A stretch of 15,501 nt of DNA from UBA11891 sp049890035 (GCA_049890035.1 JBMHCG010000015.1:1-15501), one strand, 5' to 3'; shown: positions 6,282 to 14,188, counted from the first letter of the stretch. A program made the numbers and translations. The notes: generated by a model from the letters alone, not told the origin.

Positions 6282-7577
6282 TTACGGGGATTGTTTCATT
6301 ATGAAAAAACCCAAGGCGCATTGTAAACAACGAAGGCGTTCGCAGTAATGAGGGTACAACTGCAGGAGAGCTTGTGAATCGAGTGCAGTGGAAATGGGTA
6401 GTCCCATCCGACGAAAGCCATCCACCCGACTGTTTTTCTCCTGTGGAACGGCCTCCATTTGCTGAAAAAGCCAGTCCGATCGATCCCTACCCTGCCAATT
6501 CGCATGGGCATATAACAAAGGAATGACGGCATTGATTAACAGTAGTGAACGAAAATCAGCTGTTAGTTTTCGCGCTTGTGGCTGGCGGACGGGAGGAGCC
6601 GTGCTGTGTAAACTGTAATGCGTTTGCCAGTAGGGACTAACCCCTACCCCTTCCAAAAAAGACAAACCCTCCAAATGAGAAAGTTGGTGGATACGCTCAA
6701 ACAATTGCGGAAACTGATGGTAGAGTTGTGCCAATTGGGCCAATCGTAGGGTGGGAAAATTATGAGGCCGCAAACGTCCAAATTGCACACCAAGCCCGGT
6801 TAAGGAGGGCAAAGTAAACTTGTGTTGCAGATACCGAAAACGCTTGGCCAGTTGGGCTCCGTAGGGTGTCAATGGTGCTGATGTCTGGGACAACAAACCC
6901 GCTTGACCCAGGAAAAGAGCTTCCAAATCTTCTCGTGAAATTGCTACTTTACGAACCACAGAAAAGGGTATACTTTGGGCTAACTGTTCAAAAACAGCCC
7001 CGTTTCTATTCAATCCAAAAGCCCGTGCAAGCCTTTCAAACAAAAGTGCTTCCCAATCGTAACGCAGTACTTCTAATCGTTCTTGTAGGAGAAGCAAACG
7101 TCCTTCCAGGCGTTCTAAAAACAAGCGTTCCCGCCAATGTTTCCATACAGCAACAGGCAATTGTGGAGCAAAGGGAGTGCAGGGCAAAGCTTTTTGTTGT
7201 TGGAGAAAATGCTGGCGGTAATAAGAAAGGGTTTCGCTGCGAACATAGGTTTTCAAAGCCAGGGTTGGAAGCAAAGCACCCGAAGGCAATAACACCTCAC
7301 GATCGTGCTCCCAAACAACGTGGAGAACCACTCCGTCATATGCGATATCCTTGTGGTGATCATGCTGATACCAGCCCGATGAACGCAAATGGATTTCAAC
7401 AGACCCGGCAAACAAAAGCGAATCCAAACGAAGCTGTGCGTTACTGAAATCAGGGCCGCTTCCTGAGTTGGCTTCACCCACGCGAACGACCGCAAGGGAG
7501 GCTCCCGCTGTCGTTTTTAAGTTTGTGAAATCAAATTTTTGATACCGCCACAGATAGTGGAGAAAAGGCTCGTTCAT
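6282..7577 (-). CDS. DUF2851 family protein
   Basis: This 431-residue protein is recognised by its N-terminal signature: MNEPFLHYLWRYQKFDFTNL, then a Gly-rich SGPDFSNAQLRLD segment, VEIHLRSSGWYQHDHHKDIAYDGVVLHVVWEHD, and a helical C-terminal two-thirds rich in Leu, Gln and Arg. This pattern is typical of DUF2851 proteins, common in Bacteroidetes and without known function. The conserved acidic and His residues (GPDF, VEIH, HDHHKD, HVVWEHD) look like a metal- or nucleic-acid-binding core of nuclease type, but that is inference. No signal peptide or membrane segment is seen. It lies 57 nt behind the rhodanese gene and 9 nt before the PspC-like gene, suggesting one transcript. Confidence 0.82.
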   Translation of the reverse strand: MNEPFLHYLWRYQKFDFTNLKTTAGASLAVVRVGEANSGSGPDFSNAQLRLDSLLFAGSVEIHLRSSGWYQHDHHKDIAYDGVVLHVVWEHDREVLLPSGALLPTLALKTYVRSETLSYYRQHFLQQQKALPCTPFAPQLPVAVWKHWRERLFLERLEGRLLLLQERLEVLRYDWEALLFERLARAFGLNRNGAVFEQLAQSIPFSVVRKVAISREDLEALFLGQAGLLSQTSAPLTPYGAQLAKRFRYLQHKFTLPSLTGLGVQFGRLRPHNFPTLRLAQLAQLYHQFPQLFERIHQLSHLEGLSFLEGVGVSPYWQTHYSLHSTAPPVRQPQARKLTADFRSLLLINAVIPLLYAHANWQGRDRSDWLFQQMEAVPQEKNSRVDGFRRMGLPISTALDSQALLQLYPHYCERLRCLQCALGFFIMKQSP

Positions 7578-7634
7578 AAGTAGGTGTCAATGGTTTGGGG
7601 CAATATAAAAGAACCGAGGGGAAGTGGGAATATA

Positions 7635-7940
7635 TTATTCGGTGGGGCCAGTCCATTCCAAGATACCACCCAACAGATTGAAGGTAACGGGAAAACCGTA
7701 TTGCTGCATCACCGAACAAGCGCGACCACTGCGGGCTCCCGAACGGCAATACACAAAGTAGGCCCTGGACTTGTCCATTTGTTCCAGCCCATCCATAAAG
7801 TTTTTGGCATCGTTGATGTCCAATAGTTGCGCTTCCGGAATGTGCTTTTCGGCAAACTCTTCAGGGGTGCGTACATCCAAAAGTACCACCTCTTTGTAAT
7901 CGTTTTGCTTTGCGACCCAATCTTTTTCTTGCAAATCCAT
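7635..7940 (-). CDS. Rhodanese-like single-domain protein
   Basis: This is a 101-residue single rhodanese domain. The visible features are the VVLLDVRTPEEFAEKHIPEAQLLDI core, the active-site loop CRSGARS (Cys65 from the ATG used here) and the C-terminal GGILEWTG. Such proteins move sulfane sulfur through a cysteine persulfide; the partner is not evident. The ATG at 7940 is preferred over an in-frame TTG at 7946. No signal peptide is present, so it is probably cytoplasmic. It is divergent from the MarR-type gene across a 118-bp region that holds promoters for both, so MarR could regulate it. Confidence 0.88.
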   Translation of the reverse strand: MDLQEKDWVAKQNDYKEVVLLDVRTPEEFAEKHIPEAQLLDINDAKNFMDGLEQMDKSRAYFVYCRSGARSGRACSVMQQYGFPVTFNLLGGILEWTGPTE

Positions 7941-7954
7941 ATTCAAAATTTGTC

Positions 7955-7986
7955 TAAAACTACGAATTGCCCACTACACAAACAAA
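7955..7986 (-). promoter_or_regulatory. Possible rhodanese promoter
   Basis: On the - strand TTTG (7983-7986) precedes TAGTTTTA (7955-7962) by 20 nt; the -7 box differs from consensus only in its last base. A 6-bp inverted repeat (ACAAAC and GTTTGT, 7978-7994) overlaps the -33 box and could be a protein-binding site. Confidence 0.4.
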
Positions 7987-8024
7987 GAGTTTGTACCGAT
8001 TCCAATCAATCGTAAAATTTGTTA

Positions 8025-8032
8025 TAATTTTG
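8025..8032 (+). promoter_or_regulatory. marR promoter -7 element
   Basis: TAATTTTG is an exact TAnnTTTG match 26 nt before the ATG of the MarR-family gene. TTTG at 8018-8021 is too close and TTTG at 7990-7993 too far for a -33 box. The element overlaps the first operator-like palindrome. Confidence 0.45.
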
Positions 8033-8056
8033 TAGCTACAATAATTGTAAATACAA
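8030..8056 (+). promoter_or_regulatory. Tandem palindromes, probable MarR operator
   Basis: Two copies of TTGTA-N2-TACAA lie at 8030-8041 (centre GC, a perfect 12-bp palindrome) and 8045-8056 (centre AA). Their centres are 15 bp apart. They run from the -7 element to 2 nt before the start codon, the typical place for autorepressor binding. Confidence 0.6.
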
Positions 8057-8058
8057 CT

Positions 8059-8487
8059 ATGAAGGTGACGATGAAAAAGGTGATCATACGCATGCTAAAA
8101 ACCAATGCGTTGATCGAAGAACAATTGAATGCAGCTATCAAATCATATGCAGTCAGTCTCCCCCAATTCAATGTATTGCGAATTCTTCGCGGGAACCAAA
8201 AACAACCTGCTAGCTTGTCAACCTTGCAGGAAAAAATGATCAAACCCATGAGCAACACCACGCGTCTGGTAGATAAATTGGTTGACAAAGGCCTGGTGCG
8301 TCGTGAAATTTGTTCGAGCAACCGACGCAAGGTGGACATTCGCATCACCAACAAGGGTTTGGAAATGCTCACAAAACTCGATCAATCCATTGACCAGGCC
8401 GAGACACAACTCATGAGCGCGCTCACACCCGAGGAAATGAAAACCCTCTTCCAACTCATTGAGAAGATGCAGCTTTCAAAAAAATAA
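8059..8487 (+). CDS. MarR-family transcriptional regulator
   Basis: This 142-residue winged-helix regulator of the MarR family has an N-terminal dimer helix (about 5-30), the recognition region LPQFNVLRILRG, SLSTLQEKMIKPMSNTTRLVDKLVDKGLVRRE and the wing SSNRRKVDIRITNKGLEML, then C-terminal dimer helices. The conserved Asp/Arg wing signature of the family is partly replaced (NRRKVDI). MarR proteins bind palindromes as dimers and often respond to small phenolic ligands. The ligand here is unknown; anthranilate-like compounds could be guessed from the trp neighbours but nothing shows it. The ATG at 8059 is used; an internal ATG at 8071 is possible. The gene ends 14 nt before the trp promoter and no terminator separates them. 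Confidence 0.9.
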   Translation: MKVTMKKVIIRMLKTNALIEEQLNAAIKSYAVSLPQFNVLRILRGNQKQPASLSTLQEKMIKPMSNTTRLVDKLVDKGLVRREICSSNRRKVDIRITNKGLEMLTKLDQSIDQAETQLMSALTPEEMKTLFQLIEKMQLSKK

Positions 8488-8500
8488 TTTTAAGAATGCA

Positions 8501-8532
8501 TTTGGGCACTTTCTTGGGAGGCTGTATATTTG
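8501..8532 (+). promoter_or_regulatory. Promoter of the trp operon
   Basis: TTTG (8501-8504), a 20-nt spacer and TATATTTG (8525-8532) form a complete match to the Bacteroidetes housekeeping promoter. Transcription should start about 4-6 nt past the final G, which is at or within a few bases of the leader-peptide ATG at 8538. Confidence 0.8.
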
Positions 8533-8537
8533 ACGTG

Positions 8538-8591
8538 ATGAATTACAAAAAAACATATTGGTGGCCTTTGATCACAAACAACCCTTCGTGA
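8538..8591 (+). CDS. trpL: trp operon leader peptide
   Basis: This 17-codon ORF encodes MNYKKTYWWPLITNNPS, with two adjacent Trp codons at 8559-8564. It lies between the trp promoter and an intrinsic terminator ahead of trpE. Tandem Trp codons in so short an ORF, located exactly before alternative hairpins, mark it as a regulatory leader: slow translation at low tryptophan-tRNA would let transcription continue into trpE. The stop codon (8589-8591) abuts RNA region 2, so a ribosome that reaches it would mask that region. The gene has no SD and almost no 5' leader. Confidence 0.88.
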   Translation: MNYKKTYWWPLITNNPS

Positions 8592-8642
8592 AGGCGACCC
8601 CCTAATAGTATAATAGGCTTGTCAACACGACAAGCCTTTTTT
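8560..8642 (+). promoter_or_regulatory. trp attenuator (hairpins 1:2, 2:3 and 3:4)
   Basis: Hairpin 1:2 pairs GGTGGCCTT (8560-8568, over the Trp codons) with AAGGCGACC (8591-8599), with one G-G mismatch. The antiterminator 2:3 folds 8596-8623: GAC with GTC at the base, then CCTA with TAGG, an A-A mismatch, and TA with TA around a GTA loop. The terminator 3:4 pairs 8615-8623 with 8629-8637. Hairpin 2:3 shares bases with both other hairpins, so the choice is exclusive. Fold energies were not calculated. Confidence 0.78.
8615..8642 (+). terminator. Attenuator terminator upstream of trpE
   Basis: AGGCTTGTC-AACAC-GACAAGCCT is a perfect 9-bp stem with a 5-nt loop and runs into six T's. It lies 24 nt after the leader-peptide stop and 16 nt before the trpE ATG, with no other gene to terminate. 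Confidence 0.92.
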
Positions 8643-8658
8643 ATTTCACCATCCCTCA

Positions 8659-10062
8659 ATGAAAACATACACACTGACCACCCATTCCAAAAAAATCCTT
8701 GCCGATACCTTGACACCGGTGAGTGTTTATTTAAAAATACGCGATCATTTCCCCAACAGTTTGCTGTTGGAAAGCAGTGATTACCACGCCAATGACAACA
8801 GTTATTCATACATCTGTTGCAACCCCATTGCTTCCATCGCCATAGCCGATCAACAACTTACCGAGAGCTTTCCCGACGGCCGCCAACAAACCACACCCAT
8901 CACCGAAGCAATGGATGTTCCCCAACGCATTCAAGCCTATATCGATTGTTTTCAAACCGATCCCAACCCGCACAAGTTTACCAACAATGGGTTGTTTGGT
9001 TATATTGCTCACGATGCCGTTCAATATTTTGATTCTCTTACCGTAGCAAAAAAGAATCGACACGCTCCCATGCCCGATCTCTACTATGCACTGTACCAAA
9101 ATGTGATTGCTATCAATCATTTTAATAACGAAGCGTTTCTCTTTTCACACAGTTGGGACGGTTCCAACAACCTCCAACAAATCGAACAACTTCTGGCTGT
9201 CAAAACCTTTGGTAGTTACCGTTTTCAAAAAGTAGGAAAAAAACAATCCCCCATCACCGATGCCGACTTCATGGAAATGGTGCGCAAAGCCAAAAGGCAT
9301 TGCCAGCGGGGAGATGTGTTTCAATTGGTACTTTCGCGTCGTTTTTCTCAGGCTTTCAAAGGGGATGAATTCAATGTCTACCGTGCGCTGCGGGCGATCA
9401 ACCCCTCCCCTTACCTTTTCTTTTTTGATTACGGCGACTTTAAAATTTTCGGAAGTTCCCCCGAAGCACAATTGATTGTCAAAGACGGTTGGGCTGAAAT
9501 TCACCCCATCGCGGGTACGTTCAAACGAACCGGTAACGACCAAAAAGATGCTGAAGCTGCATTGGCTTTGAGTAAGGATCCCAAAGAAAACGCAGAACAC
9601 GTCATGCTGGTCGATTTGGCTCGCAACGATCTGAGTCGGAATGGGAATCAAGTGACGGTCAAAACAAACCGTGAAATCCAATTTTTTTCACACGTCATCC
9701 ATTTGGTCTCCAAAGTGGTTGGCCGAAAAAAAGAGGCCATCCCTACCTTTCAAATAGCTGCCGATACGTTTCCAGCAGGAACCCTGAGTGGGGCACCCAA
9801 ACACAAAGCCCTCCAACTCATAGAAGCCTATGAACAGCAAAACCGAAACTTTTATGGGGGTGCCATTGGTGTTATGGATTTTGAGGGCAATTTCAATCAC
9901 GCCATCATCATCCGTTCTTTTTTAAGCCAAAACCACTGCTTGCACTACCAGGCCGGAGCGGGGATCGTCGCAGCCTCTGATGAAAACAACGAACTGAACG
10001 AAGTGTACAATAAGCTAGGGGCACTGGACAAAGCCCTGGAAACAGCTCAAAACATTCTCTAA
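8659..10062 (+). CDS. trpE: Anthranilate synthase component I
   Basis: TrpE (467 residues) converts chorismate to anthranilate with ammonia supplied by TrpG, the first committed step of tryptophan synthesis. Visible motifs are LLES (36-39) and NPSPY (248-252), both tied to feedback binding of tryptophan in this family, GTFKRTG (286-292) in place of the more common GTRPRG, DLARNDLSR (319-327), TFPAGTLSGAPK (370-381) and GAGIV (433-437). The length fits stand-alone TrpE. The LLES element supports TrpE over the related PabB and other chorismate enzymes, as does the neighbouring full trp set. The ATG follows the attenuator by 16 nt; the stop overlaps the trpG ATG by one base (TAATG). Confidence 0.97.
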   Translation: MKTYTLTTHSKKILADTLTPVSVYLKIRDHFPNSLLLESSDYHANDNSYSYICCNPIASIAIADQQLTESFPDGRQQTTPITEAMDVPQRIQAYIDCFQTDPNPHKFTNNGLFGYIAHDAVQYFDSLTVAKKNRHAPMPDLYYALYQNVIAINHFNNEAFLFSHSWDGSNNLQQIEQLLAVKTFGSYRFQKVGKKQSPITDADFMEMVRKAKRHCQRGDVFQLVLSRRFSQAFKGDEFNVYRALRAINPSPYLFFFDYGDFKIFGSSPEAQLIVKDGWAEIHPIAGTFKRTGNDQKDAEAALALSKDPKENAEHVMLVDLARNDLSRNGNQVTVKTNREIQFFSHVIHLVSKVVGRKKEAIPTFQIAADTFPAGTLSGAPKHKALQLIEAYEQQNRNFYGGAIGVMDFEGNFNHAIIIRSFLSQNHCLHYQAGAGIVAASDENNELNEVYNKLGALDKALETAQNIL

Positions 10063-10625
10063 TGGCTGCCGTATTTGTTGTCGATAATTACGATTCGTTT
10101 ACTTACAATTTGGTGCATCAACTCGAAGAACTGGGTGCTGCGGTAACAGTGGCCCGCAACGATGCTTGTTCTCTCGATGCAATGGAATCCTATTCAAAAA
10201 TCCTTTTGTCTCCCGGTCCGGGCATCCCAGAGGAAGCCGGACAACTCAAGCAGATTATCAAACGCTTTGCCCCGACCCACGCTATATTGGGAGTTTGTTT
10301 GGGGCATCAAGCCATCGGAGAGGTATTTGGAGCCCGCTTGGAAAATCTCAAGCAGGTCTACCACGGCCTGGCCACTCCGATCCAAAGTAACACCCAAGAT
10401 TCTTTGTTTACCGATTTACCTCCCAGCTTCCAGGTGGGTCGCTACCATTCGTGGGTGGTCGCGCAACCGCTCCCTCCCCAGCTGGAAGTACTGGCCCAAG
10501 ATACCACCGGACAAATCATGGCCCTGCGCCACCGCGAATACAATGTCAAAGGGGTGCAATTTCATCCCGAGTCAATACTCAGTCCAGAAGGAAAACAATT
10601 ACTCACGAACTGGTTAAACGCCTAA
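10062..10625 (+). CDS. trpG: Anthranilate synthase component II (glutamine amidotransferase)
   Basis: TrpG (187 residues) is a class I glutamine amidotransferase that releases ammonia from glutamine for TrpE. The catalytic triad is visible: Cys79 in GVCLGHQAIG, and His168 and Glu170 in GVQFHPES. The PGPG oxyanion loop is at 51-54 and the N-terminus NYDSFTYNLV is typical. The protein could also serve p-aminobenzoate synthesis if no other PabA exists in the genome; that cannot be judged here. Its ATG overlaps the trpE stop, which suggests translational coupling and matched amounts of the two subunits. Confidence 0.97.
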   Translation: MAAVFVVDNYDSFTYNLVHQLEELGAAVTVARNDACSLDAMESYSKILLSPGPGIPEEAGQLKQIIKRFAPTHAILGVCLGHQAIGEVFGARLENLKQVYHGLATPIQSNTQDSLFTDLPPSFQVGRYHSWVVAQPLPPQLEVLAQDTTGQIMALRHREYNVKGVQFHPESILSPEGKQLLTNWLNA

Positions 10626-10628
10626 ATC

Positions 10629-11624
10629 ATGAAAGAGACACTCCATCGATTGATCCAACACGAATACCTCAGCCAAGCAGAAGCCAAGCAGGTTTTAGTC
10701 GACATCGCACAGGGCCAACACAACCCCTCTCAAATTGCTGCCTTTTTGACTGTATACATGATGCGACCCGTTGCCGCTGCCGAACTCGAAGGTTTTCGCA
10801 ACGCCCTTTTGGAACTCTGCATACCCATTGACCTAAAAGCCTTTGATCCCATTGATTTGTGTGGCACAGGGGGTGATGGCAAAGACACTTTCAACATATC
10901 CACCCTGGCTTCCTTTGTTACCGCCGCTGCGGGGGTTCCCGTAGCCAAACACGGGAACTATGGGGTTTCTTCTTCCTGCGGATCCAGCAACGTAATGGAA
11001 CATTTGGGGATCGCCTTTTCCAACGATCAGGCTTTTCTCCAGCACTGTATGGAAAAAGCAGGGATTTGTGTGCTGCATGCCCCTTTGTTCCACCCAGCCA
11101 TGAAAAACGTCGCCCCCATCCGGCGCGATTTGGGTGTGAAAACCTTTTTCAATATGTTGGGGCCCATGGTGAATCCCGCCTTTCCAAAATACCAACTGGT
11201 CGGGGTTTTCAATTTGGAATTGGCGCGTCTCTACGGCTACCTTTATCAAAATACAGATAAAAAATACACCATCGTACACGCCTTGGCAGGCTATGATGAA
11301 GTCGCTTTGACGGGGCCGGCCAAAGTGATTCGCAATGCCGCCGAGTCCCTGCTAGAACCCGCTGATTTTGGTCTAACGACGCTGACTGCCGAGGCCATTG
11401 CCGGAGGAGATAGCGTCCCTGCAGCGGCAGAAATTTTTCTGAAGGTGCTTCGCGGAGAGGGTACCGAAGCCCAACACCAGGTGGTTTGCGCCAATGCCGC
11501 TTTGGCCATCGCTACCAAACTGGATTGTGACCTAAATACAGCCTATCAGAAAGCAGAAAACGCATTGGCCAATGGACACGCCTTAAAAGCTTTTGAAACC
11601 CTTCAAAAATTGAGTGCTTCATGA
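10629..11624 (+). CDS. trpD: Anthranilate phosphoribosyltransferase
   Basis: TrpD (331 residues) joins anthranilate to PRPP to form phosphoribosyl-anthranilate. It has an N-terminal helical domain (about 1-70) and a PRPP-binding core with CGTGGDGKDTFNIST near 78-92, KHGNYGVSSSCGSSNVME near 107-124, and RRDLGVKTFFNMLGPMVNPA near 164-183. The last is the conserved anthranilate-binding Arg/Asn/Pro segment. It starts 3 nt after trpG, and its TGA overlaps the trpC ATG (ATGA). Confidence 0.97.
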   Translation: MKETLHRLIQHEYLSQAEAKQVLVDIAQGQHNPSQIAAFLTVYMMRPVAAAELEGFRNALLELCIPIDLKAFDPIDLCGTGGDGKDTFNISTLASFVTAAAGVPVAKHGNYGVSSSCGSSNVMEHLGIAFSNDQAFLQHCMEKAGICVLHAPLFHPAMKNVAPIRRDLGVKTFFNMLGPMVNPAFPKYQLVGVFNLELARLYGYLYQNTDKKYTIVHALAGYDEVALTGPAKVIRNAAESLLEPADFGLTTLTAEAIAGGDSVPAAAEIFLKVLRGEGTEAQHQVVCANAALAIATKLDCDLNTAYQKAENALANGHALKAFETLQKLSAS

Positions 11625-12412
11625 ATATCTTAGACCAAATTGTCGCTGACAAGCGATTGGAAGTGGCACATAGAGAAAAGCTCTTTCCCATATCCTATTG
11701 GGAACAATCACCCCTATTTGAAAGACCAACCCACTCTCTTAAAGCCCAACTGAAGGCTGACAAGATAGGAATCATTGCCGAACACAAACGCCGTTCGCCT
11801 TCCAAGGCAGTAATCAAACAGACAGAAAGTGTGGCCCATGTAGCGACAGCATATACTGAGGCAGGCGCTTCCGGGCTATCTATATTAACCGATGGGAAAT
11901 ATTTTGGCGGTAGCTTGGATGATTTGGTACAGGCCAGAGCAGCAACAGACCTAGCCCTGCTGCGAAAAGAATTTATTGTGGCACCCTATCAACTGATCGA
12001 GGCCAAAGCCCATGGGGCTGATGTTGTTTTACTCATTGCTGCTGTTCTGAGCAAGAAAGAAATACAAACCCTATCGGTACAGGCACAAGACCTTCAACTG
12101 GAAGTTCTCTTAGAGGTACACAATCAGGAGGAATTGGACAAAGCACTCATGCCCAGTTTAGACCTGATTGGCGTTAACAATCGAAACTTAAAAACCTTTG
12201 CGGTTGGGTTAGAAACCAGTATGGAATTGGCGCCATACATACCCGATGAGTTTGTAAAGGTCTCGGAAAGTGGAATTAGCGATCCCACAGCAGTTCGGAA
12301 CTTACACAGCTATGGATATCAGGGTTTTCTGATCGGAGAACACTTTATGAAAGGGGCAGATATCCAAAGGGAAACCGCAAAATTTATAGCAGCATGTCGG
12401 GCATCAAACTAA
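11621..12412 (+). CDS. trpC: Indole-3-glycerol-phosphate synthase
   Basis: TrpC (263 residues) is a TIM barrel that closes and decarboxylates CdRP to indole-3-glycerol phosphate. The catalytic set can be placed: Glu54 and Lys56 in IAEHKRRSPSK, Lys116 in LLRKEF, Glu165 in LLEVHN, Asn187 in GVNNRNL, and Ser217 in VSESGI. It is a stand-alone enzyme, not fused with TrpF as in enterobacteria. Start and stop both overlap neighbours (4 nt with trpD, 19 nt with trpF). Confidence 0.97.
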   Translation: MNILDQIVADKRLEVAHREKLFPISYWEQSPLFERPTHSLKAQLKADKIGIIAEHKRRSPSKAVIKQTESVAHVATAYTEAGASGLSILTDGKYFGGSLDDLVQARAATDLALLRKEFIVAPYQLIEAKAHGADVVLLIAAVLSKKEIQTLSVQAQDLQLEVLLEVHNQEELDKALMPSLDLIGVNNRNLKTFAVGLETSMELAPYIPDEFVKVSESGISDPTAVRNLHSYGYQGFLIGEHFMKGADIQRETAKFIAACRASN

Positions 12413-13017
12413 AAGTATGTGGCATGCGCAGTCCGGAAAACATCCGAGGACTCTGCGCGGTGGCACCAGCCTATATGGGCATGATTTTTTGGCCGGGCTC
12501 TACACGGTACCTGAGTACAGCCGTTGATCGGCAACAAGAACCCTTTCAGCGGGTGGGTGTTTTTGTGGATGCACCCGTCCGAGACATACGCGCTACCATT
12601 GAACAGCACCAGCTGGACTTGTTGCAACTGCATGGTGATGAAACACCAGAAATCTGTGCGCAATTAAAGACCATTCGCCCCGTTATCAAGGCTTTTTCAG
12701 TGGGGCCTGCCTTTGATTTTGATCAACTTCATGCGTACGAACAGGCTTGTGATTACTTTTTATTTGACACCAAAGGCCCCTTACCAGGCGGCAATGGACA
12801 AGGTTTTGACTGGACCTTACTTCAAGGCTATCCCTCAAAGAAACCATTTTTTCTCAGTGGTGGCATTGGCCCAAACGCCATAGATGCCATTCGAGAACTT
12901 TTAAAAAGTGATTTGCCCCTCCATGCTATTGATGTAAATAGTAAATTTGAAACCGCACCAGCAGTAAAAGACTTGCTGCTGCTCCAATCATTTAAAAACG
13001 CTTGTGATGCTTTATAA
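12394..13017 (+). CDS. trpF: Phosphoribosylanthranilate isomerase
   Basis: TrpF (207 residues) is a TIM-barrel isomerase acting before TrpC. The catalytic Cys9 (LKVCGMRSPENI) and Asp125 (YFLFDTKG) are present, along with IFWPGSTRYL, VGVFVD, LLQLHGDE, GGNGQGFDW and FLSGGIG. The ATG at 12394 must be used, because no later Met precedes the KVCG motif. The 19-nt overlap with trpC is the largest in the operon. It is separate from TrpC, as is usual outside enterobacteria. Confidence 0.96.
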   Translation: MSGIKLKVCGMRSPENIRGLCAVAPAYMGMIFWPGSTRYLSTAVDRQQEPFQRVGVFVDAPVRDIRATIEQHQLDLLQLHGDETPEICAQLKTIRPVIKAFSVGPAFDFDQLHAYEQACDYFLFDTKGPLPGGNGQGFDWTLLQGYPSKKPFFLSGGIGPNAIDAIRELLKSDLPLHAIDVNSKFETAPAVKDLLLLQSFKNACDAL

Positions 13018-14188
13018 TGTAGATGAAAAAGGATATTATGGAGATTTTGGTGGCGCCTATATCCCCGAAATGCTCTATCCCAATATTGAAGAATTGCGCG
13101 AAAATTACAAAACCCTAACCGCAACGACCGAATTCCAGGAAGCATTTCAGCAGTTGCTCCGCGACTATGTGGGGCGCCCTACCCCCTTGTATTATGCCAG
13201 CCGTTTGTCTGAAAAATACGAGACCAAAATTTACCTCAAACGGGAGGATTTGTGCCATACGGGTGCCCATAAAGTCAACAACACCATCGGGCAAATTCTC
13301 CTGGCCCAAAAACTGGGTAAAAACCGTATTATTGCCGAAACGGGTGCCGGTCAACACGGCGTCGCAACGGCCACAGTCTGTGCTTTGATGGGCATTGAAT
13401 GTGTGGTCTATATGGGGGAACTCGACATCCAGCGACAGGCACCCAATGTGGCCCGGATGAAAATGTTGGGGGCTGAAGTTCGACCGGCACAATCGGGCAG
13501 TAAAACCCTTAAAGATGCCACCAATGAGGCCATCCGCGACTGGATCAACAATCCTTTGGACACCCATTATATCATTGGCTCCGTGGTTGGCCCCCATCCC
13601 TACCCAGATATGGTGTCGCGTTTTCAATCCGTCATCAGTGAAGAAACCAAAACCCAGTTGCAAGCGGTCGAAGGCCGAGACTATCCTGACCACCTTATTG
13701 CCTGTGTGGGAGGCGGCAGTAACGCTGCGGGACTGTATTACCACTACCTTGACGATGCCCGAGTGAATATCATAGCCGTGGAAGCTGCAGGCAAAGGGAT
13801 CGACAGTGGAGAAAGTGCCGCTACTTCCGCCCTGGGGCGTGAAGGTATTATCCATGGGAGTAAAACCCTATTGATGCAAACAGATGACGGTCAAATCACG
13901 GAACCCTATTCTATTTCAGCAGGTTTGGATTATCCAGGTGTGGGACCCATGCACGCCCATTTGTTTCGCTCCCAGCGGGCTGAATTTGTTTCCATTCCCG
14001 ACGCCGAGGCCATGGACTGGGGTTTGACCCTTTCCCAAATGGAAGGTATCATCCCTGCAATTGAAACGGCGCATGCCTTTGCAGTGCTCGATGTGCGCCA
14101 GTTTAAACCCGATGATGTTTTGGTGTTTAATTGTTCCGGCAGGGGCGACAAAGACCTCAACACCTATATAGATTATTTCAAGCTCTGA
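13007..14188 (+). CDS. trpB: Tryptophan synthase beta chain
   Basis: TrpB (393 residues) uses pyridoxal phosphate to join indole and serine. The PLP lysine is Lys89 in HTGAHKVNN. Other conserved parts are the catalytic Glu111 in ETGAGQHG (111-118), GGGSNA (235-240, phosphate loop) and SGRGDKD (377-383). It is the TrpB1 type that pairs with TrpA. The ATG at 13007 is preferred over an in-frame GTG one codon earlier. It overlaps trpF by 11 nt. Confidence 0.97.
   Translation: MLYNVDEKGYYGDFGGAYIPEMLYPNIEELRENYKTLTATTEFQEAFQQLLRDYVGRPTPLYYASRLSEKYETKIYLKREDLCHTGAHKVNNTIGQILLAQKLGKNRIIAETGAGQHGVATATVCALMGIECVVYMGELDIQRQAPNVARMKMLGAEVRPAQSGSKTLKDATNEAIRDWINNPLDTHYIIGSVVGPHPYPDMVSRFQSVISEETKTQLQAVEGRDYPDHLIACVGGGSNAAGLYYHYLDDARVNIIAVEAAGKGIDSGESAATSALGREGIIHGSKTLLMQTDDGQITEPYSISAGLDYPGVGPMHAHLFRSQRAEFVSIPDAEAMDWGLTLSQMEGIIPAIETAHAFAVLDVRQFKPDDVLVFNCSGRGDKDLNTYIDYFKL

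Noticed and set aside
6866..7447. 193-codon + strand ORF opposite the DUF2851 gene
   Set aside because: The - strand reading is a recognised protein family with a full-length fit; this one has no similarity that I can see.
9145..9681. 178-codon ORF antisense to trpE
   Set aside because: It mirrors conserved trpE codons and lacks any recognisable domain.
13115..13855. 246-codon ORF antisense to trpB
   Set aside because: A shadow of trpB codon structure; no motif and no conserved fold, while the sense strand is certain.
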